A stretch of DNA of 64,000 nt from Shewanella litoralis (GCF_009828585.1 NZ_WSRZ01000005.1:1-64000); one strand, 5' to 3'. Positions 37,703 through 47,759 are shown, numbered from the stretch's first letter. Notes: generated by a model not told the origin, from the letters alone. A program made the numbers and translations.

Positions 37703-38539
37703 ATGACTCTACCGCTATTATGCCCAGTGTGCGCTGCACCGATAAATCAACATCAAGCTTCAATGGGTTTTTATTGTGACAATAAACACCATTTTGATAA
37801 ACATGCTCAAGGTTATTGGCCGTTACTGAGTAATACCAAAACTAAACCTCAAGTGTTGTCGCGCCAGCAAATGCGCGGTCGTCATTTTTTGTTGGAGTCA
37901 GGGCTATTTACGCCACTTATAACCCAATTACAAACAAGCTTGTTAAATGTATTAAATGCCAGTGGTGCGCAAGCTTTTGAGCATCTGGATTATCAGTGTG
38001 CAGATGGTTATTACTTACGTCAGCTGGTTAGCGCTGTAGCTGAGGCAGGTGTTGTATGTGAGCATTGGGGTATTACCGATGCCGAAAATGCCATCTATGC
38101 AGCGGCTAAAGCGCAAACCCCTGCAAAATTAATATTAGCCGCACTGAAAAAACTGCCTTTTGCGACTCAATCAATGGATGTGGTTACTGTGCTTGATTCT
38201 CTTTTAAAGGGAAAAGAATGTATTAGGGTATTAAAAGATAGTGGCCGAATTGTCATGCTACAGCCAGGCGTGCGTCATTTGTGGCAAATTAAGCAACAAG
38301 TGTATCCTGATTTAACGGAAAAGCCGTTACAGCTTAATTTACCGAATGAGCTTGAGATTGAATCACAGCAACAAGTAACGTTTACTCAATCGGTTGCAGG
38401 CGAACAGGCGCTCACGTTACTAGACATGTCGGTGTTTGGTTGGCGAGCGAATGATGAGTTAAAACATCAAATAAAGTCGAGTGCGATATCTGAGCTAGAG
38501 TTTGATTGGCAGATATTGACGCTCAAGAAGCGGTTATAA
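37703..38539 (+). CDS. RlmA-like rRNA methyltransferase with degenerate SAM motif
   Basis: A 278-residue homologue of RlmA (23S rRNA G745 methyltransferase). The N-terminal zinc finger is intact (CPVCAAPI ... YCDNKHHFDKHAQGYW) and the C-terminal FGWRAN block matches. SAM motif I is not canonical: E. coli has LDIGCGEGYY, here LDYQCADGYY, with two of the three glycines gone, and the motif IV-like region is also changed. Activity is therefore doubtful. ATG 37703 after TTAAGG is preferred to the longer frame from 37655. It stands alone after the uppP terminator. Confidence 0.8.
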   Translation: MTLPLLCPVCAAPINQHQASMGFYCDNKHHFDKHAQGYWPLLSNTKTKPQVLSRQQMRGRHFLLESGLFTPLITQLQTSLLNVLNASGAQAFEHLDYQCADGYYLRQLVSAVAEAGVVCEHWGITDAENAIYAAAKAQTPAKLILAALKKLPFATQSMDVVTVLDSLLKGKECIRVLKDSGRIVMLQPGVRHLWQIKQQVYPDLTEKPLQLNLPNELEIESQQQVTFTQSVAGEQALTLLDMSVFGWRANDELKHQIKSSAISELEFDWQILTLKKRL

Positions 38540-38918
38540 AAATTTATTCTTAAGCCAAATTACAATCGATAAGATAAAGGTATGTCTGGTGTATCAGGAG
38601 CGTAAGAGTCAAGGGTTAAGGCGCTTCGCGACCAGATACTTCGAGGCCGGATACTACAATGGTCAGATGCTAAGATTTAATAGCAGGTGCTAAGATTTCT
38701 GTAGGATTGTTTAACAAGATTAAAGGGTTGAACAATTAATTGGGGAAATGCTGACAAAAAAGGGGGGGGGGGTGACGAGTGCTGGGTAGATTTACCGCTC
38801 AATTCTTTATATGGCACAAATAATTAAGGCTTGACGTTGAAAGCTACCTAGGTAGTAAATCAACAATCAAGCCCTAATAATCAACCTATTAATATAAGCT
38901 AATTTTTAATAGCAATTC
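38540..38918. other. non-coding region with poly-G tract and inverted repeat
   Basis: No gene is seen over 379 bp. It contains eleven consecutive G (38762-38772) after a run of A, and the hairpin at 38828-38873. Confidence 0.6.
38828..38873 (-). terminator. long hairpin downstream of the lipoprotein gene
   Basis: GGCTTGA (38828-38834) pairs with TCAAGCC (38867-38873), TTGA (38837-38840) with TCAA (38860-38863), and the centre CTACCTAGGTAG is a perfect palindrome. The T-tract is poor, so it may be a terminator or an mRNA-stabilising end. Confidence 0.5.
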
Positions 38919-39185
38919 TTACTTTTTGTAAGAAGAAGCCATGTTGTCTAAACGGTCGTTAGCACGTTTAGCTTCGGCTTGTGCGTCCATAGAAGCAGCT
39001 TTAGCGCCTTTAACATCGGCAGATAGCTTGCTTTGCTCAGACTTTAAAGAACCAACTTCTGCTGATAGTTGATCAACTTTGTTACCTAGGTTTGCTACGC
39101 TTTCTTCTAAAGCAGTAGTGTTAGCACAACCACCTAATAAAGCAGTCATCGCAACACCAGCAATCATCAGTACTTTTTTGTTCAT
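38919..39185 (-). CDS. lpp: Lpp-like outer membrane lipoprotein
   Basis: An 88-residue lipoprotein. The signal peptide ends in LLGGC with the lipidated cysteine at residue 20; the rest is a single helix with heptad repeats (trimeric coiled coil), alanine-rich in the second half, ending in S-Y-K-K like E. coli Lpp, whose last lysine is joined to peptidoglycan. The longest frame begins at 39284, but AAGGGA precedes ATG 39185, which starts the signal peptide. It should tether the outer membrane to the wall. Confidence 0.88.
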   Translation of the reverse strand: MNKKVLMIAGVAMTALLGGCANTTALEESVANLGNKVDQLSAEVGSLKSEQSKLSADVKGAKAASMDAQAEAKRANDRLDNMASSYKK

Positions 39186-39464
39186 GGGTAAATCCCTTAA
39201 TATATAGGTTGTTAAATAGTGCAACGGCGTGTGCCTTTGCAACGGCGTAATTATGTCACAGTTTTTTTTATTTGCTATAGGCAAACAAAAGAATATTTAC
39301 TTAAAATAGCGAAATAAATGAAAATTGCAAGTCTACAAGCTTAAAAGGGCAATTATTTATCGATTTTATATAAATCTTAGTGATTTATTGCTTATTCACC
39401 GCTAAAAAATGCACTTTTTCGCTTTTTATCATAAACCTTGTGACACCCTTTTGTAGCATGTTTG

Positions 39465-40697
39465 TTAGTTTTTAACCAATTGTAATTTAAAGTCATTAAC
39501 ACATTGGATGCGTTTTAGCTGTAATTGGCTTTTTATTGCAGCGCCCTGGTGCCCCTCAGCAATAATTGACTGTACATCGACTTGAGTCGCTAACTGATAA
39601 CATTGCTGTAAATATTGGGCTTGCGGATACAAAGCATCTTCAAATCCTGTGCGGCCTCTTATGTCGCCATGGCAACATAACAATAAATCGGTGAGACGTT
39701 GTGGTTTGCGCCACAAATCGGCTTTATCGAACAGTTTGACGATCGTTTCTGCTCTAAGTTCAAATGCATTGTGAATATTTTGGTGTTGGTCGCTCACTAA
39801 TAGTGCTAAATCACGATAGTCGTTTGGTACTTTAATGCGGGCACATAATGCCTTAATGGCGGGTAAGCCTTTTTGTCCATGGCCATAATGTTTCGGCCAG
39901 TCTTGTTTTGGGGTGAGGGCTTTGCCTAAATCATGTACTAAGGCGGCGAAACGGACTGCTTTATTGTCGCTTAATAAACTTGTCTGTTCTAACACCATTA
40001 GCGTATGAATTCCGCTGTCGATTTCGGGATGCCATTTTTCTGGTTGTGGTACGCCAAATAATGCATCTATTTCAGGAAAGAGCACCTCAAGGGCTTGGCA
40101 TTGCCTTAATACTTCGAAAAATATTTGTGGGCTTTGAGAGCCTAACGCTTTGTCGCATTCTTGCCATACGCGTTCAGGTGTGAGGTGTTCAAGCTCACCA
40201 CTGTTTGCAATATCGGTCATGAGTTGCAATGTTTCGGGCGCAACGGTAAAGCCTAAATGATGAAAACGAGCGGCAAAGCGTGCAACGCGTAACACGCGAA
40301 GTGGATCTTCGACAAATGCCTGCGATACATGGCGTAAGATTTTTGCCTCAATGTCTTTTACACCCTGGAATGGGTCATACAATGTACCTTGATCATCTTG
40401 CGCGATGGCATTAATGGTTAAGTCTCGACGCAGTAAGTCTTCTTCAAGGGTCACTTGTTTGTTGGCATTACAACTAAACCCCTGGTAGCCATAACCGGTT
40501 TTTCGCTCCGTTCTGGCTAAGGCATATTCTTGTTGAGTTTTGGGGTGTAAAAATACAGGAAAATCTTTGCCGACTTGTTGATAACCCTGTTCAAGCATTT
40601 CTTCGACACTGCTACCGACCACCACATAATCTTTATCAACAACAGTTTGATTAAGAAGGGTGTCGCGCACGGCCCCGCCGACTAAATAAATCTTCAT
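39465..40697 (-). CDS. cca: CCA-adding tRNA nucleotidyltransferase
   Basis: A 410-residue class II nucleotidyltransferase that adds or repairs tRNA CCA ends. MKIYLVGGAVRD starts the catalytic domain, RRDLTINA and the EDPLRVLRVARF block follow, and the HDLGK motif marks the C-terminal HD phosphohydrolase domain found in the long E. coli-type enzymes. The start is ATG 40697, four codons into the longest frame. It is divergent from gspA. Confidence 0.96.
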   Translation of the reverse strand: MKIYLVGGAVRDTLLNQTVVDKDYVVVGSSVEEMLEQGYQQVGKDFPVFLHPKTQQEYALARTERKTGYGYQGFSCNANKQVTLEEDLLRRDLTINAIAQDDQGTLYDPFQGVKDIEAKILRHVSQAFVEDPLRVLRVARFAARFHHLGFTVAPETLQLMTDIANSGELEHLTPERVWQECDKALGSQSPQIFFEVLRQCQALEVLFPEIDALFGVPQPEKWHPEIDSGIHTLMVLEQTSLLSDNKAVRFAALVHDLGKALTPKQDWPKHYGHGQKGLPAIKALCARIKVPNDYRDLALLVSDQHQNIHNAFELRAETIVKLFDKADLWRKPQRLTDLLLCCHGDIRGRTGFEDALYPQAQYLQQCYQLATQVDVQSIIAEGHQGAAIKSQLQLKRIQCVNDFKLQLVKN

Positions 40698-40827
40698 GGC
40701 GTACCACAACGTGTAATAATAAGTGGCTTAAATATTATCAGAGTTAGATTTTTACGGCTAACTTTTGACAAGTAAACACACAAGCATTAACGTGAGCCGT
40801 CAGTTTCAAATAAGGATTTTTGGTCGA

Positions 40828-42483
40828 ATGTATAAAGCCTTCTATGGATTAAACGATAATCCGTTTTCAATTGCGCCTAACCCTCATTATATGTTCTTAA
40901 GCGACCGTCATCGTGAAGCGTTGGCTCACTTAACTTATGGCCTGGGTGAAACCGGTGGGTTTGTGTTATTAACCGGTGAGGTGGGTACCGGGAAAACTAC
41001 CGTGTCGCGTTGTTTGTTGCAGCAAATCCCTGATAACACCGATACCGCTTTTATCCTTAACCCTTCATTGACTGAACTTGAGTTACTGGCGACATTATGT
41101 GACGAACTGGAAATTAACTATGGCGACAACCCGACGTTAAAGCAGCTAACAGATTTGATTAGCATGTATTTGCTTAATAACCATAAAAACGGTCGCAATA
41201 CGGTGTTGATTATTGATGAAGCTCAACATTTACGCTCTGAAGTATTAGAGCAGCTGCGTTTACTCACCAATTTAGAAACCAACACTAAAAAGCTGTTGCA
41301 GGTGATTTTGATCGGTCAGCCTGAATTACAACAATTGCTTAAACGCCAAGATTTACGTCAATTAGCTCAGCGTATTACTGCGCGTTATCATTTATTACCG
41401 CTAAATAAAGAAGAGATTGCGCTCTACGTGTTGCATCGTTTGCAAGTGGCTGGTCGTCATGAGCCATTATTCACCCGCAAAGCGATAGCAGCATTACATA
41501 AACATTCTGGCGGTATTCCGCGCTTGACCAATTTATTGTGCGAACGGGCATTAATGGCGGGATATGGCCAGGCTAAAGTGCCGATTGACCATAAAATGGT
41601 TAATCAAGCGGCGATTGAAGTGTTAGGTGATATTGACGTCTCTGCTGATAAACGTTGGCCATTTGTCGCTGCCGCGGCGCTTGTGTTGGCATTTGGTTTA
41701 TCTTTTTACTTATTTAATCGCACAGCAATTGATGAAAACATCAATGCAGCGGCACTGTTGCCCCCTGTTTCTGCCAATGTTGCATCCTCGGAAACAGACA
41801 GCGCGCCAAAAACGGTTGCCACTGTAGCGCAGCAGCCCGCACAAACCTCGCCAGCGGTGAATGCTGAGCAACAAATTTTACGCCAGGCAATGTTACAAAG
41901 TAGCAGTATCGATAATGCATTTGCCGGTTTATTTGGTTTATGGAATAAGCAACCCATTACGGGGTTATCTGCTTGCCAGGCTGCGCAACAGCAAGAGTTA
42001 GCCTGTTACCAGCAGCAAGGTAATTGGCACAGCATTATGCGCTTAAATTATCCAGCGGTTGTCTACTTGCAAGATGCACAAGCCAATGTGTTTTACGGAG
42101 TTATTGTTGAGCGTCAAGCTGAGCAGATTTTGTTGCAATTAGGCGAGCAGCAATTTTGGGTTAACAAAGATTGGTTTGACCGACACTTTAGCGGCACGTT
42201 CGAAATATTATGGCAACCCGACAGTGTGTTGCCTCGTGAAATTGGTCAGTCTTCGAGTTTGGCGCAAGTGCAATGGCTTGAAAATAGTTTAGCCATGGTG
42301 AATCAGCGTCGTGCCCGTTTATTAACTCAGTTTGACAGTGATTTAGAACAGCAATTAATGCAGTTTCAGCGTCAGCATGGTTTAAAGCCAGATGGTATTG
42401 CCGGCAGTCAAACACTCATACAACTTAATTTGTATTTGAGTCAGCAAGGACCCAGGTTGGCCACTGCCGAGGTACGCCGTTAA
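40828..42483 (+). CDS. gspA: type II secretion assembly ATPase GspA/ExeA
   Basis: A 551-residue inner-membrane ATPase. MYKAFYGLNDNPFSIAPNP opens the AAA domain; Walker A GEVGTGKTT is at 50-58 and Walker B LIIDEAQ near 130. One membrane helix (about 278-297) leads to a periplasmic region with a C39-like part and a peptidoglycan-binding domain (FQRQHGLKPDGIAG near 520). With GspB it helps place the secretin through the wall. The longer frame from 40765 lacks support. Stop and gspB start overlap in TAATG. Confidence 0.92.
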   Translation: MYKAFYGLNDNPFSIAPNPHYMFLSDRHREALAHLTYGLGETGGFVLLTGEVGTGKTTVSRCLLQQIPDNTDTAFILNPSLTELELLATLCDELEINYGDNPTLKQLTDLISMYLLNNHKNGRNTVLIIDEAQHLRSEVLEQLRLLTNLETNTKKLLQVILIGQPELQQLLKRQDLRQLAQRITARYHLLPLNKEEIALYVLHRLQVAGRHEPLFTRKAIAALHKHSGGIPRLTNLLCERALMAGYGQAKVPIDHKMVNQAAIEVLGDIDVSADKRWPFVAAAALVLAFGLSFYLFNRTAIDENINAAALLPPVSANVASSETDSAPKTVATVAQQPAQTSPAVNAEQQILRQAMLQSSSIDNAFAGLFGLWNKQPITGLSACQAAQQQELACYQQQGNWHSIMRLNYPAVVYLQDAQANVFYGVIVERQAEQILLQLGEQQFWVNKDWFDRHFSGTFEILWQPDSVLPREIGQSSSLAQVQWLENSLAMVNQRRARLLTQFDSDLEQQLMQFQRQHGLKPDGIAGSQTLIQLNLYLSQQGPRLATAEVRR

Positions 42484-43568
42484 TGTCTATTTTATTAGAT
42501 GCGGTTAATCGTAATAAACAGCAACAAAGTGAGGTGGTAGACCTACTGTCGACACCTGCTACTCATTATTCTTCGCCATCACGCCCAGCGAATAAATTAA
42601 AGCCTTACAGTTTATTAACGGCTGCGATAGTTTTGGGCATAGGCGCAGCCTGGGGAATGAGCGTGTTGTTAGTTCCTCAACCCGTTCAACCTAAGATTGA
42701 GTTACCGGTTCAGCCAGAAACGCCATTAATTGTAAGTCAGCCCGTTGCCAAAATCAGTCAACCTAAACTGAATAACCACACTGACACAAATTCTCAAGCT
42801 AAAGACGAGATCCGTTTAGCGGGTAAAGTGGCATTGCCGATAGCCAAACCGTTTGATCAATTTTCCCGCGCTAATAGTAACAATGGTTACGCAAATACTA
42901 ACAATGTCAGTGATAGCAATGCATATGATAACAATGCATATGATAGCGATGTTTATGCCAATAATCGCGATGCCAATAATACTGAGTTAACCGATGTGTA
43001 TTCACCGCCAGATACAGTGGAGTTAAATACTAATCGGCAATTACAAGTTCAGAAACAACAGGCACAAGACCAGCAACAAGCATTTCAGCAAGAGCAAATT
43101 ATATTAGGCGCCAATGCTAACAGGCGAGGATTAGCTGAGCTTGAGGCGTTACGAATGCAGGTGAATACTGCGGCGCAAGAAGTCGATTTTGCCTCGGTTA
43201 AAGCCCCCTCAATTGATGAGCGAAATAACTTATTGGCGGCGTTTGAAGTTGCACTTAAAGATGTTGAGTTTGAACAGTCTGTTAATCAACAGGTCACTGA
43301 GCCAAAGCTTGACCCTATTCCTAAATCCAGTAATCAACAGATCCCTAAGTACGGCGATTTGCCTGCCAGTGTGCAGTTACAAGTGCCAGAGTTTACTATT
43401 AATGCACATGTGTATTCATCAGAGCCTAATAACCGTTGGTTAAATGTCGATGGTGTAGAGTTACAACAGGGGGACATGATTAAAAATAAGCTGACGATTA
43501 TTGAAATTCGTCCTCGTGATATCGTACTTGATATCAATGGTGAGCAATTTAGAGTGCCAGCTATCTAA
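42483..43568 (+). CDS. gspB: type II secretion assembly protein GspB
   Basis: A 361-residue partner of GspA. MSILLDAVNRNK is the typical cytoplasmic start; one membrane helix (about 43-63) is followed by a proline-rich stretch, an Asn/Asp-rich low-complexity part (about 127-175) and the T2SSB domain (from PEFTINAHVYS to the end). The low-complexity part includes three 15-bp tandem units at 42912-42956. The stop codon TAA (43566-43568) touches the end of a MITE. Confidence 0.88.
   Translation: MSILLDAVNRNKQQQSEVVDLLSTPATHYSSPSRPANKLKPYSLLTAAIVLGIGAAWGMSVLLVPQPVQPKIELPVQPETPLIVSQPVAKISQPKLNNHTDTNSQAKDEIRLAGKVALPIAKPFDQFSRANSNNGYANTNNVSDSNAYDNNAYDSDVYANNRDANNTELTDVYSPPDTVELNTNRQLQVQKQQAQDQQQAFQQEQIILGANANRRGLAELEALRMQVNTAAQEVDFASVKAPSIDERNNLLAAFEVALKDVEFEQSVNQQVTEPKLDPIPKSSNQQIPKYGDLPASVQLQVPEFTINAHVYSSEPNNRWLNVDGVELQQGDMIKNKLTIIEIRPRDIVLDINGEQFRVPAI
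42912..42956 (+). repeat. three tandem 15-bp units inside gspB
   Basis: GATAGCAATGCATAT, GATAACAATGCATAT and GATAGCGATGTTTAT follow each other in frame and encode D-S-N-A-Y, D-N-N-A-Y and D-S-D-V-Y. Confidence 0.85.
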
Positions 43569-43769
43569 TCAACCTGAACTCGGGATAAGAGATGAACTTA
43601 TACTATTTAAAATCAACATTTTACCACTAATCTCTTTCAAACTTGTCATTTGTTCTGCTAACAAGACGAATTGACGCGTCAATAGCTAGCCTATTGTAAG
43701 TCGATTCAACGCAGTTAGCCGGGCAAAGGACTGTTTGAAAGGCGTTTATTATCCCGAGCTCAGGTTAAT
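43568..43769. mobile_element. miniature inverted-repeat element (about 202 bp)
   Basis: Left end AATCAACCTGAACTCGGGAT and the reverse complement of the right end GATTAACCTGAGCTCGGGAT form terminal inverted repeats of about 22 bp with three differences. The interior has no gene. It begins at the gspB stop codon and lies between convergent gspB and nhaD. Confidence 0.78.
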
Positions 43770-43791
43770 CAGTATCACGTTGGCTAAAAAT

Positions 43792-43818
43792 AACAAAGGC
43801 GCATCATGCGCCTTTGTT
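43792..43818. terminator. terminator between gspB and nhaD
   Basis: AACAAAGGCGCA and TGCGCCTTTGTT pair perfectly around TCA. It may serve both convergent transcripts; A and T tracts are moderate on both sides. Confidence 0.75.
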
Positions 43819-43842
43819 GTTGGTGAGTATTAGAGACGAGCT

Positions 43843-45090
43843 TTAGCCGTGAATATGGTTAGCTAAAAACAAGGTTAATCCATATCCCAAGCAATAACAT
43901 AATAGTAAAGCTGGTACATATTTCAGGTAGCTTACAAATGTCAGCTCTTCTACTTTACTCATGGCAATAATGCCTGACGCTGAGCCGATAATGAGTAATG
44001 AACCACCCACACCCACAGCATAAGTTAAGCCTAGCCATTGCGCCGTGGTCAACACTGGATCTGCTTTTAATAACGCCGCCGTTAATGGCACGTTGTCTAA
44101 TAATGCTGAGCCCATACCTGTAAAGAAGTTAGAAATACTTGGATTGTACATTCCATACACATCAGTTAGCAGATTAAGTGTGCCAATTTCTTTCAGCATG
44201 CCGACCAATAATAAGATCCCTAGGAAGAATAATAAGGTGTCAAATTCAACCTGACGTATGTACTCAAGTACCTGTACTTCTTCGCTGTTACTCTTGTTCG
44301 TGCGGCCCACTAAGAACATTACTGACAAACCGAATAAGAAAGTTAATACCGGCGGAATACCAAATAATACGTTAAGTACCATGGTTAAAATAATGGTCGC
44401 GAAGAAAATGCAGCCAATAACGATATCGACAGTATTGTAATTTTGTTCGACAGGTGTAGTACTCACATGGCCTTCGGCTTTAAGTGAAAATAATACCGCC
44501 AGTAAACCGACACTGATCCCTGCTGGAATGAACAAAATCAGTAGTTCAGAGATATGCACTTTGCCGGCTAAGAAAATCATTAATGTAGTCACATCACCGG
44601 TAATCAGTGCAACACCGCCAGAGTTAACCGCAAAAATAATCAACACGGCCATACGGCGACGCATTTGATTGTCTAAATTGAAGGTGGTTAGTAAGCCTAA
44701 AGACACTAAGGTTGCGGTCACGTTGTCACAAAATGTCGATAACACTAATGAAAACATACCCACTTGTAACATCAGCATGCGCACCGACACTTGTTGTGGA
44801 AAGATTTTCTGTACTAATACCTGGATCATACCCTTAGCATTAAGGTAGGCCACAAAGGTCATGGTAGACATTAAAAATAGCCATAGAGTGGCAATTTCTA
44901 ATAAGTTTTCATTGAGCTCTTCACCTACCAATTTACTATTTTCTGGACTACCAGAGGCCATAAAGAGGGTTATCCAGGCGATACAGCCAAGGAACAAGGT
45001 GGTTTTTGCTTTGTTAATATGGGTAACTTCTTCGAGCACAATACTTAACAGTGCAAGCACCGCAAGTGAGATAAGAAAGGTATGTAGCAT
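43843..45090 (-). CDS. nhaD: sodium:proton antiporter NhaD
   Basis: A 415-residue inner-membrane antiporter of the NhaD/ion-transporter superfamily with about 11-12 helices. It exports sodium (and lithium) in exchange for protons, typical of marine bacteria. FCDNVTATLVSLG and the GMGSALLDNVPLTAALLKAD block carry the conserved charged and polar residues of the family. It stands alone: a terminator lies upstream (hemL) and another downstream. Confidence 0.92.
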   Translation of the reverse strand: MLHTFLISLAVLALLSIVLEEVTHINKAKTTLFLGCIAWITLFMASGSPENSKLVGEELNENLLEIATLWLFLMSTMTFVAYLNAKGMIQVLVQKIFPQQVSVRMLMLQVGMFSLVLSTFCDNVTATLVSLGLLTTFNLDNQMRRRMAVLIIFAVNSGGVALITGDVTTLMIFLAGKVHISELLILFIPAGISVGLLAVLFSLKAEGHVSTTPVEQNYNTVDIVIGCIFFATIILTMVLNVLFGIPPVLTFLFGLSVMFLVGRTNKSNSEEVQVLEYIRQVEFDTLLFFLGILLLVGMLKEIGTLNLLTDVYGMYNPSISNFFTGMGSALLDNVPLTAALLKADPVLTTAQWLGLTYAVGVGGSLLIIGSASGIIAMSKVEELTFVSYLKYVPALLLCYCLGYGLTLFLANHIHG

Positions 45091-45404
45091 GACTGCAATT
45101 CCAACTTTGTGTTGTAGGTAATCAAGATCATTACCGTGAATTTCTGCTCACTTAATTCAAGCTGATTTTAAGGTTAAATTAAGCTTATTTTTTGGCGGTG
45201 CGATCACATCACACCCCGAGCATTTTCGCAATATAGATCACGGTTTTTTCGTTAATTATCGACCAAAGTCGTGGATAAAATTATGGACACGGGAAAGGGA
45301 TAGGAATTCGTGTTAAAAAAATAGGATAAACAATTTAGTTGTTTATCCTATTTTTGTTGTCAACTATGCGCTTAACCTAAAAAAGCGTTTAGCCTTAGCA
45401 TGAT
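45091..45404. other. nhaD promoter region and hemL terminator
   Basis: A 314-bp gap without a gene. It holds the hemL terminator (45317-45355) and upstream sequence of nhaD. I see no certain regulator site. Confidence 0.5.
45317..45355 (-). terminator. terminator after hemL
   Basis: AAAAATAGGATAAACAA and TTGTTTATCCTATTTTT form a perfect 17-bp stem around TTTAG, with T-tract on the minus strand. Confidence 0.9.
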
Positions 45405-46691
45405 TTACTTCATAGCGGCAAAGACACGGTCAACAGCGGCTAAGGTGTATTCGATTTCGTCATCGCCATGAGCCATAGACAAGAAGCCTGCTTCATAAGC
45501 GCTCGGTGCTAAATACACGCCTTCATCTAACATAGCATGGTAAAAATGACGGAAATGCTCCATGTTGCACTTGGTCACTTGGGCAAACGAGGTCATTGGT
45601 GCCGTGTCTTCAGTGAAGAAGAAACCAAACATACCGCCAGCATAGGTGATGCTTAACGGAATACCGTGTTTGTCTGCCGCGGCTTTAAAACCTTGTGCAA
45701 CGCGTTTGGTTTTATCGGCAAGCGCCTCATATAAACCTGGTTCACATAAGGCATCCATTTGCGCAAGACCTGCAGTCATCGCGATAGGGTTACCCGATAA
45801 CGTACCTGCTTGATAAACAGGGCCTGTTGGTGCAATAAACTGCATCACGTCTTTACGGCCACCAAAAGCACCTACTGGCATGCCGCCGCCAATCACTTTA
45901 CCTAGGGTGGTTAAGTCTGGTGTTACGCCATAGAAGCCTTGTGCACCACTCATAGAGACACGGAAACCTGTCATCACTTCATCGATGATTAACAGCGCAC
46001 CGAATTCATCACAAATTGCGCGTAGACCTTGTAAGAAGCCTTCTACAGGTGGAATGCAGTTCATGTTGCCAGCAACCGGCTCAAGAATGATACAAGCGAT
46101 ATCGTCTGGGTGCTGCTCGAAAATAGCACGCACAGAATCAAGGTCGTTGTAGGTTGCTGTTAACGTGTGCTTAGCAAAGTCTTCAGGAATACCAGGCGAA
46201 CTTGGCTGACCAAGGGTTAATGCGCCAGAGCCCGCTTTAACTAATAAGCAGTCAGCATGGCCGTGGTAACAACCTTCGAACTTTAAAATATTGTCACGAT
46301 TAGTAAAACCACGCGCTAAACGAATGGCACTCATGGTCGCTTCTGTACCTGAGCTGACCATGCGAACCTGTTCCATTGATGGCACCATTGAAATCACTTT
46401 TTCAGCCATTTTGACTTCAAGTTCTGTCGGTGCACCAAAAGACAAACCATTTTCAACCGCCGCTAATACAGCCTGACGGATTTTTGGGTGATTATGACCT
46501 AAAATCATCGGTCCCCATGAACCTACGTAGTCGATATATTTTTTACCGTCAGCATCGAAAATAAAAGCACCATCGGCTTTTTCGATAAATAACGGCGAAC
46601 CACCAACACCATTAAAGGCACGTACGGGTGAGTTAACGCCACCTGGAATGGTCTTTTTAGCCTGTTCAAATAAGACTTCGGAACGGGTCAT
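45405..46691 (-). CDS. hemL: glutamate-1-semialdehyde 2,1-aminomutase
   Basis: A 428-residue PLP enzyme that makes 5-aminolevulinate for haem synthesis. Signatures: [47 protein letters not shown] (PLP aspartate) and [16 protein letters not shown] with the Schiff-base lysine. Length as usual (about 427). It follows pyrB after 26 bp on the same strand, so the two may be co-transcribed. Neighbourhood with clcA and erpA is as in E. coli. Confidence 0.96.
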   Translation of the reverse strand: MTRSEVLFEQAKKTIPGGVNSPVRAFNGVGGSPLFIEKADGAFIFDADGKKYIDYVGSWGPMILGHNHPKIRQAVLAAVENGLSFGAPTELEVKMAEKVISMVPSMEQVRMVSSGTEATMSAIRLARGFTNRDNILKFEGCYHGHADCLLVKAGSGALTLGQPSSPGIPEDFAKHTLTATYNDLDSVRAIFEQHPDDIACIILEPVAGNMNCIPPVEGFLQGLRAICDEFGALLIIDEVMTGFRVSMSGAQGFYGVTPDLTTLGKVIGGGMPVGAFGGRKDVMQFIAPTGPVYQAGTLSGNPIAMTAGLAQMDALCEPGLYEALADKTKRVAQGFKAAADKHGIPLSITYAGGMFGFFFTEDTAPMTSFAQVTKCNMEHFRHFYHAMLDEGVYLAPSAYEAGFLSMAHGDDEIEYTLAAVDRVFAAMK

Positions 46692-46717
46692 GTCTAATCC
46701 TTAATATTGTGTGCCAA

Positions 46718-47737
46718 TTATCTATCGGCTTTACGTGAATACCAGTTTACTGGGCACTCATACTTTTCGAGTTGGTTTTCAACTCCAAGTGTTAATGCAA
46801 AGAGCGCCATACGGATAAGTAAGCCGTTGTCGGCTTGTCTAAAAATAGCCAAACTTGGATGGCTGTTTAAATCATTGTCGAGCTCGTTTGCTTGTGCGCG
46901 CGAATCTCGAGGTAACGGGTGCATAATCACGGTATTTGACTTGCAATGTTGCGTGTAAATATTGTGATTTAAGCGAAACTTGCCGCGATACTTATTAGCT
47001 TCTTCTTGTGACGGAAAACGCTCTTCTTGAATGCGGGTCAAATACAAAATATCGGCTTGATGTAAATTACCTTCAAGCTGCTCTGTTATTGTGATCTTAT
47101 GGCCAGCATTTTCAATGTCGGCGATCACATAGTCAGGCATTGCTAGCTCACTGGGTGAAATCAATGTGAACTTAATGTCTTTATGCATACAAAGTAAGCG
47201 CGATAAAGAGTGAACGGTACGGCCATATTTTAAATCACCTACCATCGCAATGTGCATACCGTCGATGCCCATACCTGCGTGGCTGAGCTCTTTTTTAATG
47301 GTAAACAAGTCAAGCAAGGCTTGAGTAGGGTGCTCATTGGGGCCGTCGCCACCATTAATCACTGGCACGCGGCTACCTTCTGCGAACTCTTTTACTGAGT
47401 AAGCATCAGGATGGCGCATGGCAATCACATCAGAATAGGTCGACAACACTCTGGCGGTATCATACAACGACTCGCCTTTTGATAATGACGATGATGCCAT
47501 CCCTGTGGTTTCACGAACATGGCCGCCAAGTAAGTTGAATGCACAGCCAAAGCTGACGCGAGTACGGGTGCTGGGCTCAAAAAACAAATTGCCTAAAATC
47601 GCGCCCTCTAACACCTTGGTGCGTTTTTCTCGCAGTGCGTAGGGGGTCATTTTGTTAGCAACGTTAAAAATAGTGTTTATTGAATCCAGATCTAACTGGT
47701 TTACGGAAAGGATATGTGAACCTTCGAACTGCATCAT
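46718..47737 (-). CDS. pyrB: aspartate carbamoyltransferase, long form
   Basis: An approximately 339-residue carbamoyltransferase for pyrimidine synthesis. FFEPSTRTRVSFG (carbamoyl phosphate loop), HPTQALLDL and HPLPRDSRA (aspartate-binding loop) are intact. The C-terminal extension (from about 310, ending NWYSRKADR) is longer than the E. coli enzyme (311). No pyrI regulatory gene is next to it. The frame is open from 47776; ATG 47737 gives MMQFEGSH, the expected start. Ornithine transcarbamylase is excluded by the aspartate loop. Confidence 0.92.
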   Translation of the reverse strand: MMQFEGSHILSVNQLDLDSINTIFNVANKMTPYALREKRTKVLEGAILGNLFFEPSTRTRVSFGCAFNLLGGHVRETTGMASSSLSKGESLYDTARVLSTYSDVIAMRHPDAYSVKEFAEGSRVPVINGGDGPNEHPTQALLDLFTIKKELSHAGMGIDGMHIAMVGDLKYGRTVHSLSRLLCMHKDIKFTLISPSELAMPDYVIADIENAGHKITITEQLEGNLHQADILYLTRIQEERFPSQEEANKYRGKFRLNHNIYTQHCKSNTVIMHPLPRDSRAQANELDNDLNSHPSLAIFRQADNGLLIRMALFALTLGVENQLEKYECPVNWYSRKADR

Positions 47738-47759
47738 CAGCCTGATTTCCAGAGTGTAG

